Assembly: GCA_963677695.2 (NCBI GenBank)
Contig: CAXXUJ010000001.1
Span: 1,860,001 to 1,924,000 of the forward strand
Origin: SABI01 sp963677695
GTDB lineage: Bacteria > Spirochaetota > Spirochaetia > Sphaerochaetales > Sphaerochaetaceae
Reading direction: 5' to 3'
Length of the DNA: 64,000 nt
Shown here: positions 57,605 to 64,000 of the stretch, piece after piece
How the letters are laid out: each line of letters opens with the position of its first letter
How positions within the stretch are numbered: the stretch's first letter is position 1
The notes under the pieces: model-generated
What the model saw: the letters and a program-made list of their open reading frames with translations, nothing else
Told to the model about the DNA's origin: nothing
The model's database searches: none
Made by a program: the position numbers and the translations under genes

Positions 57605-58048
57605 TGTTTCACTCCTTATACATGTATATATATTTTTTTATCGAATATCACAAGTGAAAATTCTGCGTTTTTATGAAAAATCACAACTTTTTCAGTAGTG
57701 TAGGTATGCACTTCCAGTTAAGAAGTCTTTTAACTGTATGATATATAGAAATATATTAATAAAAAGTGGGTGGGGCAGGGAGTGATAAATTATTGAAGAA
57801 CGTGTCTATCGATAGTAGTCCTGCAGTATTTTTTTCTTCAATTGTCTTAGGTTATGGCTATGTGTTTATCACATATGAACATAGACCTTTTTTCCTTGTT
57901 CTGAGTTTTTCAAAGGGATATAATAGAGATAAAGGTATGTGATCTACGAAGGAATCAGGTGGGATATAATTTCGTTCCTTTACTTCTGCTTCTGCACCTT
58001 GGTACATGACACCTGCTCCACGCGATCCATTCTGCATAGGAGGGTGTT
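57605..58048. other. 444-bp AT-rich spacer with promoters and a palindrome
   Basis: No gene is seen. Minus-strand promoter of the lipoprotein: TTGTGA (57648-57653), 17 bp, TATATA (57625-57630). ATCACAA repeats at 57647-57653 and near 57683. Plus-strand promoter of the LamG gene: TTGTTC (57896-57901), 17 bp, TATAAT (57919-57924). TATGTG-TTTAT-CACATA (57859-57875) is a CRP-like inverted repeat 21 bp ahead of that -35. Confidence 0.6.
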
Positions 58049-60097
58049 GTGAAACCATATCGTTGTCATTCGTATTCCTATCGAATTATAAGTACAGTTC
58101 TTCTTATTCTCACTGTTTCCGCTGCTGGTGCCTCCCAGCTCATCTGGGATGAAAACTTCAGCGACAACAGGAACGGCTGGTTTGAGGATGGATCCCGTAT
58201 GAGAGTCACGAACGGGAGGTACGAGTTCTATTCTGAAGGCAATGATGCTTACTCCTGGCGATCCACCCCCTTCAGGAATGGAATCATAGAAGTCGATACG
58301 CAGTGGGTCGGCGAACGTGATACCCACGGGTACGGGGTGATATTCCGCTTTGTCGATTCAGGAAATTTCTATTTCTTTTGGCTGGCAGGGCAGGGATACT
58401 ATGTGGTAGGCAAGGCGGTGAACGGGTCTGCTCAGCTGATCAAGAGCTGGACCTATTCGCAGAAAGTCTCCCCCCATGGATCGAATACGATGAAAGTGGA
58501 GATGAGCGGGGAAGATTTTTCCTGTTTCATAAACGGTGAGAGAGTGTATGACTTTACTGACTCTTCCTATGCAGAGGGAGGTTTCGGGTTCTATACGCAG
58601 CAGGGTGTGTACGCTGCCTTTGACAATGTGAAAGTGTGGGAGAATGATACCGTCTCCACCTCAACGGCTTCAATTCCTTCCGAGGGGCTGCTCGCTCACT
58701 GGTTCGGCGGTGAGGAGATTCTCAACGGCAATAATATCAGACAGATGAATGGTGCTGTGATGGACGGTGAGATCCTGAACCTCTCTGCCGCTTCGAGCCA
58801 GTACGCTCTTCTCGATCCATCGCAGTACGACCTGTATGACGGCTACACGATAAGTCTTGGAATACGGTTCAATTCATGGGCGAATGACGGGAGACATGCG
58901 GACAACCAGTATATCCTTGAGTGGACCAATGACGTCCCTTATGATCTTAGAAGCTATATCATGAGACTCCAGATTCTCGGAGATTACAATTACTCAACCT
59001 CACCCCATGAGCTTGCCGCAGGAATCGGAAGGTCGGCGCAGTACTATAAAACGGGGGTGACTCCCGAATTGAATACCTGGTACCGCATCACCCTTGTCTA
59101 CGAGGGAAAGAAGCTCCTGCTCTATCTTGATGACGATAAACTTCTCGATACCACTTTTTCCGGAAACGTCCCCTCCAGTTCGTCAAAGGACATCTATATC
59201 GGGCGTCATATGCATCCCTCAAGTTCCATCGGGTACTTCGGTGATTTTTCACTCTCAGAGAGTTATCTCTGGGATCGTGCGCTCAGTGAAGAAGAGGTCA
59301 TGATGCTCGGCGGGACGCAGCAGGCAGAAGTCATCCAGGAAGAACCACAGGTTCAACCACAGCAGGTTCCTCAGCCGTCACAGCCCGCTCAGCCTGAGAC
59401 AGTGCAGAGCAGCGGTGTTCCCGACCGGTTTACCACCTTCGGAGATTATCATGTACGAGGATCCTTCGGAGGCAGCGTCTATCTGAAGGATATCTTCCAC
59501 AAGGAAGCGTACCCTGTCTATCTTGCATTCTTTCCTGTGAAACGGGTAAGCGGAAGCTTTTCTTCTAAGGATATCGATGATTATGTTGTCGATGGAAATG
59601 CACGGTATTATGCCGCAACGAATGCGAACGGCTTTTACCATCTCGATCTTCCCGAGGGAAGCTACCTCGGTATTCCCTACAATGAAGAAGGTCTGCATTG
59701 GGAACTGGTCACAGGTGAAGAGATATTCAAGGTGAGTCCCACTATGAAGGTACACCATTACAAGATCGATAACACAAAGAATCCGATAGCTGAACAGCAG
59801 ACTGCTTCGGTGAGCGTGAAGGGTAAGGTGCTCGACAGCTCTCAGGGCGTATATAACATGCCGGTGAAAGCCTATCTTATAAGCTCTCTGGATGATATGG
59901 AGCTTGTTCTTACCTCCGAGACGGTAAGTGATTACTCTGGGAATTTCTCTCTCTCTGTTCCACCCGATTCCCTGTGCCTGTTCATTGCAGGAGTATCACA
60001 GGAGGAATTCGCCTCAGGGCAAGGGAGGTACGGATCAGCTGTGATAGACCTCGCACTTGAAGAATCTGAAGATGTGATCATCGTACTGGAAAACTAG
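58049..60097 (+). CDS. Secreted LamG-like multidomain protein
   Basis: This 682-residue exported protein (signal 'IISTVLLILTVSAAGAS') has two concanavalin-like sugar-binding domains. The first, from residue 25, reads 'WDENFSDNRNGWFEDG' to 'GVYAAFDNVKVWEND', the DUF1080/LamG style. The second (about residues 210-415) has 'YTISLGIRFNSWAND' and 'WYRITLVYEGKKLLLYLDDD' and ends 'YLWDRALSEEEVMMLG', a LamG_3 hallmark. A Gln/Pro linker and two beta-rich modules like carboxypeptidase regulatory or Ig folds follow. It probably binds glycan at the cell surface. GTG follows AGGAGGG. No catalytic site is evident. Confidence 0.75.
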   Translation: MKPYRCHSYSYRIISTVLLILTVSAAGASQLIWDENFSDNRNGWFEDGSRMRVTNGRYEFYSEGNDAYSWRSTPFRNGIIEVDTQWVGERDTHGYGVIFRFVDSGNFYFFWLAGQGYYVVGKAVNGSAQLIKSWTYSQKVSPHGSNTMKVEMSGEDFSCFINGERVYDFTDSSYAEGGFGFYTQQGVYAAFDNVKVWENDTVSTSTASIPSEGLLAHWFGGEEILNGNNIRQMNGAVMDGEILNLSAASSQYALLDPSQYDLYDGYTISLGIRFNSWANDGRHADNQYILEWTNDVPYDLRSYIMRLQILGDYNYSTSPHELAAGIGRSAQYYKTGVTPELNTWYRITLVYEGKKLLLYLDDDKLLDTTFSGNVPSSSSKDIYIGRHMHPSSSIGYFGDFSLSESYLWDRALSEEEVMMLGGTQQAEVIQEEPQVQPQQVPQPSQPAQPETVQSSGVPDRFTTFGDYHVRGSFGGSVYLKDIFHKEAYPVYLAFFPVKRVSGSFSSKDIDDYVVDGNARYYAATNANGFYHLDLPEGSYLGIPYNEEGLHWELVTGEEIFKVSPTMKVHHYKIDNTKNPIAEQQTASVSVKGKVLDSSQGVYNMPVKAYLISSLDDMELVLTSETVSDYSGNFSLSVPPDSLCLFIAGVSQEEFASGQGRYGSAVIDLALEESEDVIIVLEN

Positions 60098-60109
60098 AGG
60101 GAGGTGAGT

Positions 60110-61528
60110 ATGATCGATAGAAAAAGAACAAGAATAGTTGTTTTTACACTCCTTCTCATCCTTGTTATGAGCTCTCCCCTCTATGCGCTCACACAGCATG
60201 AGATCGACATGTTCAAGACTCTCGAAGCGAAGTGGAAGACACGGGCAGCAACTCTGATCGCTGAGCGCAGCAGCGTCTCTCCATCCGATCCCCGTTATAC
60301 CGAGCTGACAAAACTGATCGTGCAGGCAGACTACAAGGAAAACTACTACAAAGAGGCGCAGATAGACCGCTCGAGCATGTGGGTCGTTCTCACCAACACC
60401 ATTGTGTGGTCAGCTTCCGATCTTGCCGAGACCGCAACAATCATGTGGTCCACCTCTGAAAATCTGCTGGAAAACCTCTATACGGCAAACTGGACAGATA
60501 TTCTCAAGGATACAGCCGATGCCCTCATGCGACAGAAAGTGCGAAAGATGATACGGGAGACCTTCGGAAGCGAGAACAGCGCGATAGAAGACCATATCAT
60601 CTCCAATTTCATCTCACCGAAGCTTGAGAAGTCCAAGACCCAGGAGTATGCGGAGGAAGCCTTCGGCAAGGTGAAGGACGGTCTCAAGGATGCCTATACC
60701 GATGAGGTGAAACGGCAGGCAGTGGGAAAGACAGCCAGCGAACTGAAGGAGTACGGAGAGAAGATAGCTGAAAGGGTAGGAGGAGCTGTTGATGCAGCAG
60801 AGTTTACCATCGACATGGTGCAGAAGTACGTGATGTGGGACGATGCCCAGGTGACCATACAGAATATGCTCTCAGCTATCAAAACGATACAGACAAGGGA
60901 GAAGTGCAGCCTTGTGAAGGCATTCAATGTCTACCTCGGTAAGGAGGAACTGACCAAACCGAAACCTGATCAGACCACCGCTTCATCTGCCACCGAAACC
61001 GCTTCCTCAAGTTCTTCAGCACCTGCACCTGAAGCTGCTCCCGCATCCTCTTCCCCCGGTTCTCCTCCCACTTATGCTCAGATCATGGCGATGTACCTGC
61101 AGCCCGAGTGGACACTGAAGGAGACAACGGACTACTCCTATTTCCTTGACAGGAGGATTGCTGTGGATCTCTATTACGATCCTTCAGGAATCGCGAGGAT
61201 TTCAGTGAACTACTGGGATACAGCGAGGAATGTAAAGGATATCTGGCAGATAGTTGTCTCTATCATTGACGGTGAGAAATCAGTCGATTACAAATTCCTC
61301 TACACTGACGATAACAACAAACGGAAGCTCTCACCTACCGCAACAACTGAGTTCTTTACCGATATAACAGGAAAGAATATTGAGAGAACGACCACCTGGT
61401 CTCCCTCGGGGCAGATGATCGGGTATGATCTGTTCGAGGACAACCATAGAATGATCACTCAGGTATGGAGTGAGGAAGGAAAGCTTATCATAAGCTACGG
61501 AGAAGCAGTGACAGAGCGGGTTCCCTGA
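60110..61528 (+). CDS. Secreted helical protein with Ser/Ala/Pro linker, unknown
   Basis: This 472-residue exported protein has a signal peptide ('IVVFTLLLILVMSSPLYA'), a long helical, charge-rich N-terminal domain, a Ser/Ala/Pro/Thr linker near residue 300 and a small beta-rich C-terminal domain with many Tyr/Trp ('PEWTLKETTDYSYFLDRRIA', 'WQIVVSIIDGEKSVDYKF'). No known family is recognised. The ATG at 60110 has GGAGG 5 bases ahead. It lies 12 bp after the LamG gene, so the two are probably cotranscribed and act together outside the cell. The stop directly abuts the convergent CcdA-like stop. Confidence 0.65.
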   Translation: MIDRKRTRIVVFTLLLILVMSSPLYALTQHEIDMFKTLEAKWKTRAATLIAERSSVSPSDPRYTELTKLIVQADYKENYYKEAQIDRSSMWVVLTNTIVWSASDLAETATIMWSTSENLLENLYTANWTDILKDTADALMRQKVRKMIRETFGSENSAIEDHIISNFISPKLEKSKTQEYAEEAFGKVKDGLKDAYTDEVKRQAVGKTASELKEYGEKIAERVGGAVDAAEFTIDMVQKYVMWDDAQVTIQNMLSAIKTIQTREKCSLVKAFNVYLGKEELTKPKPDQTTASSATETASSSSSAPAPEAAPASSSPGSPPTYAQIMAMYLQPEWTLKETTDYSYFLDRRIAVDLYYDPSGIARISVNYWDTARNVKDIWQIVVSIIDGEKSVDYKFLYTDDNNKRKLSPTATTEFFTDITGKNIERTTTWSPSGQMIGYDLFEDNHRMITQVWSEEGKLIISYGEAVTERVP

Positions 61529-62650
61529 TCACCCGCTGATCCAGATAATCACGGCGAGCATGAGAAACAGCAGTGCGCCGGCTACCTTTCCTTTGATGAT
61601 ATGCCGTGTGAAAAAACCTGCGAGGTTTTTCTGTGATACCCCGGTGAGGGCAAAAACAAACAGAACCAGAAGCGGGAGAATGAAGGCAATATTATAAAGG
61701 AGCAACCAGAGAATGGCGTTCCCGCCTGATCCGCTCTGAACCATGTAGGCAATGGTCGGGAAATAGATCTGTCCTGTGCAGGCCAGTTCTAAAAGCGAGA
61801 CGATGATTCCCGTGATGAAAAGGGCTGAGAACAGGAGAACTGCCCCCTTGTTCATGTCTGTCTCCCTGATGACGCCGTGAATTCTTTTCTTCACTGCTGA
61901 AGGCAGCTGAAGTTTCATCGATTCCGATTTCCCTGTATTCTGTATCAGAAAAGCATCTCGCAGCGAGAGGAAGGCGAGAACAAGGGCAGCAGAAGAGAAC
62001 AGGTAACGTATCACAGTCCTCAGGAGCGTTAAATTCTGTGCCGCCTCGAATATCGTGAACAGGCCGAGGCCTATCAGCAGATAGGCAGCGAAGACTCCAG
62101 CGATGAAACCGCTCCCTGCTAGGACCATTCTCTTCCTTGAACCTCCTCTCAGAGAGATCCAGGAGATGAAGAACAGCATCGTGGCGAACGCACAGGGATT
62201 CACACCATCAACGAGACCGGCAAGGAACACAGGGAGGAATGCCAGGGTGATTTCTTTCTGTACCGGAATTTCAGTTTCCTGCTTCGGCTGGTAGGCGCCG
62301 TGCTCGGCAGCATAGATAAGCTCTTCAAGGATTCCCTTCTCTACTGCACTGTCTCCCTGGTAGACATTGTTTCCAATGATCATCACTGGAGAGAACCTGA
62401 ACTCGTAGCCCATCTCTGCAAGACGTGTTTCGCAGCGTTCAAATCCCGATTTGGCGAGCACGTTGATATACTCCACATCTGCTGAGAAGCCTGCAGAAGC
62501 TTCAGCCTCCGGAAGGATCTTTTCTTCGAAGAGATCAAAGTGAGAACAGCCTATATCCCCAAAGTACTCCACGGAGATCGAGGAGAGGTTCTCTGCGAAG
62601 GCAGTAAAGAGTGAGAGAATAAGTAGAATGGTGAGTGAGAGCCGTTTCAT
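61529..62650 (-). CDS. CcdA/DsbD-like transmembrane protein with thioredoxin-like N-domain
   Basis: This 373-residue protein has a signal peptide, then a periplasmic domain ('ISVEYFGDIGCSHFDLFEE') and a six- to seven-helix membrane domain. The membrane domain has the CcdA/DsbD cysteines: 'GLVDGVNPCAFATMLFFISW' near residue 150 and 'SLLELACTGQIYFPTIAYM' near residue 290. Such domains carry electrons from cytoplasmic thioredoxin to periplasmic thiols. The N-domain has Cys-Ser-His where CxxC would be, so a second cysteine is missing; it may use one Cys or be inactive. The ATG at 62650 is preferred over one two codons upstream. Confidence 0.8.
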   Translation of the reverse strand: MKRLSLTILLILSLFTAFAENLSSISVEYFGDIGCSHFDLFEEKILPEAEASAGFSADVEYINVLAKSGFERCETRLAEMGYEFRFSPVMIIGNNVYQGDSAVEKGILEELIYAAEHGAYQPKQETEIPVQKEITLAFLPVFLAGLVDGVNPCAFATMLFFISWISLRGGSRKRMVLAGSGFIAGVFAAYLLIGLGLFTIFEAAQNLTLLRTVIRYLFSSAALVLAFLSLRDAFLIQNTGKSESMKLQLPSAVKKRIHGVIRETDMNKGAVLLFSALFITGIIVSLLELACTGQIYFPTIAYMVQSGSGGNAILWLLLYNIAFILPLLVLFVFALTGVSQKNLAGFFTRHIIKGKVAGALLFLMLAVIIWISG

Positions 62651-63257
62651 ATGCATCCCCGGATTGCGTTCTTTTCCCGGATTGTAGTCTATCTGATGAA
62701 GAAGGGCAAGAAATGCTTCAATATCGTCATTATGACAGAACTTTATCCGGTATTACTCACTATATAGATACATGTGCAGAACAGATTTAATTATTCTTGG
62801 GTTCCTCCTCCTGTGTTCCGGTTATATCGATAAAGGTGTAGTTAATTATTTATATGTTCAATATATAAAGCGTTACATTCCTGAGTTTTGTAGGCAAAAT
62901 ACTACAAAATTCTCATACCCGTCATATATGCTTTGTTATATATTTGAATTTTAGTAAAAACCTGCATTATATGTGTGTAAAATGCATGATTTATGATGAT
63001 TGCCGTGTGGATTTGTTACTGAACCTGCACCTGTAGGCGGTTCTTATCAGGAATTGGTCCTATTGAAAATTACTGAGAACTTGGGTATGTATTGTAGAGT
63101 AAAGTTATGTCATAAGATGATGAGATATGGGAAGAAGGAAGGTAGATATTTCCTGTCAGAAAGTCGGTCGCCACAGAAAGTACTGGCTCAGGTCATAAAG
63201 AATCGTCTGTGAATATATGGACCAGGCAATGAACTATCAAGTGTTGGGGAACGTAAG
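62651..63257. other. 607-bp AT-rich spacer
   Basis: I see no supported gene. Two short frames (62772-62954 and 63000-63212) have no ribosome site, odd composition and no recognisable domain. AGTAAAAACC near 62953 and TTACTGA words occur, as in the 40-49 kb spacers. Base composition drops sharply compared with the neighbours. No clear terminator or repeat could be supported. Confidence 0.5.
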
Positions 63258-64000
63258 ATGCTGAAGAAATTGATACTGATTTTCACTATTTTATATACGT
63301 TGGTTATTTCTGTTTCAGCGCAGAGTGTGACATTCAAATTAAACCAGCTGGGGGATTCAGTCAGTCTTATCCGGTATCTCGATATGAACGGCCAGTGGCA
63401 GACTCAAGATAGCCATCAGCCGATACGCCTTGAAAACTTCAACCCCGAAACCGATCACTTCGTTTTCCAGCAGTTTTCACCTTCCTACGGATTTTCTCCA
63501 GAATACTCCTATATATACGAAGAAGAGAAAGGAACGTGGCAGCTTGAGCAGCCCGATTCCAACATAGTCTGCTTCCCTTTCGATGCTGACACCTACTATC
63601 GTTACAAGGTAGCCGGACAGAATGGAGGAAACTGGATCGTTCTTGAAAAGGGGCAGTCCATTGCCATACTCCCTTCCGTGAACGATGGAACCGTTCTGAC
63701 TGTCGAAGCCTCTGATGACGGTGAGCATTGGGGCAAGGCAAAGACCTACACGTTCTCAGTACATGAAAATCTATGGAAGTACAAGGAACCCTCTGGTGCC
63801 TGGGTTGGCATACTCGGTCATCTCACCAATCCCGAGGCTGATATGGCTTTTCTCTTTGAAAACAGCTACGGAGGAGAAATTGATCTCCTCTATGATCTTG
63901 ATGATCTCGCTCTCAATTTCGATATTACCTTCCATATCTCCGAACCTAACGATATATGGCCCGATACCTTCTATATTCTCGGTGCTGCGGCGGGTCTCGG
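63258..64000 (+). CDS. Secreted protein, 5' part, cut by window end
   Basis: A frame opens at ATG 63258 and stays open to the window edge; 247 codons are visible. It starts with a signal peptide ('LKKLILIFTILYTLVISVSA') and a mature part beginning 'QSVTFKLNQLGDSVSLIRYL'. The visible part is rich in Tyr, Trp, Phe and Asp, with beta-strand character ('YRYKVAGQNGGNWIVLEKGQ', 'HENLWKYKEPSGAWVGILGH'). No family is recognised; it could be an outer-membrane or surface beta protein. GGGGA lies about 7 bases ahead of the ATG. Composition is lower in GC upstream and normal inside the gene. Confidence 0.7.
   Translation, partial: MLKKLILIFTILYTLVISVSAQSVTFKLNQLGDSVSLIRYLDMNGQWQTQDSHQPIRLENFNPETDHFVFQQFSPSYGFSPEYSYIYEEEKGTWQLEQPDSNIVCFPFDADTYYRYKVAGQNGGNWIVLEKGQSIAILPSVNDGTVLTVEASDDGEHWGKAKTYTFSVHENLWKYKEPSGAWVGILGHLTNPEADMAFLFENSYGGEIDLLYDLDDLALNFDITFHISEPNDIWPDTFYILGAAAGL

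Noticed and set aside
62772..63212. Two short plus-strand frames (60 and 70 codons) in the AT-rich spacer
   Set aside because: No ribosome sites, no domain, and composition like noncoding DNA.

Overview
The window looks like the chromosome of a free-living or gut-type spirochaete, most like Sphaerochaetaceae (inference). The reasons are: balanced base composition; periplasmic binding proteins whose signal peptides end in FAQGAAE or FAQGAQE; lipoproteins with relaxed lipoboxes followed by Ala/Pro-rich linkers; a tandem-type nucleoside diphosphate kinase; and many sugar-uptake operons next to mostly saccharolytic metabolism. I saw no rRNA, tRNA, CRISPR array, prophage or insertion sequence. Most genes have clear GGAGG-type ribosome binding sites, and several have textbook sigma-70 promoters.

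Left part (1-10.7 kb): the 3' end of a secreted beta-helix protein, a complete transketolase, a nitrilase-family amidase, then a minus-strand run of housekeeping and small-molecule genes (two EamA transporters, RNA cyclic phosphodiesterase, DsrE-like protein, GyrI-like protein, a two-domain NDP kinase, a fumarylacetoacetase-like hydrolase). A membrane protein and a HAD phosphatase follow on the plus strand. From 10.8 to 19.2 kb lies a polyol-use operon: LacI regulator, SmoE/MtlE-like binding protein, two permeases, FGGY kinase, zinc dehydrogenase and two short-chain dehydrogenases. A palindromic operator sits just ahead of the binding-protein gene.

Middle part (19.4-40.5 kb): gamma carbonic anhydrase, an MFS transporter, two small unknown proteins, uridine kinase, YidD and a tiny very basic protein with its own strong promoter and terminator. 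Next is a 1275-residue lipoprotein carrying three 5'-nucleotidase-type phosphatase domains. The first two are near-identical 1-kb tandem copies in which the metal ligands are lost. Then come PdxS/PdxT and the divergent PdxR-like regulator with paired operators. A second sugar operon combines a GntR regulator, a split transketolase, an ABC importer without ATPase and a cupin. RarD-like and MFS exporters follow, the latter with an ArsR-like regulator.

Right part (40.7-64 kb): a tripartite carboxylate transporter (tctCBA) with a GarR-like dehydrogenase, pyruvate kinase, a histidine phosphatase and a short-chain dehydrogenase. The spaces between these genes are crowded with AGTAAA/AGTAC words. 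An envelope export operon (RND/MMPL pump, LolA-like protein, outer-membrane barrel) faces a TetR regulator. A three-gene membrane redox operon (flavocytochrome, secreted protein, four-helix His-bearing membrane protein) follows. The window ends with an Ala/Pro-linker lipoprotein, two large secreted proteins, a CcdA/DsbD-like thiol transporter and the start of another secreted protein cut by the edge.

Recurring themes are ABC sugar importers with no ATPase gene, hairpins between binding-protein and permease genes, and many regulators whose palindromic sites can be read beside them.
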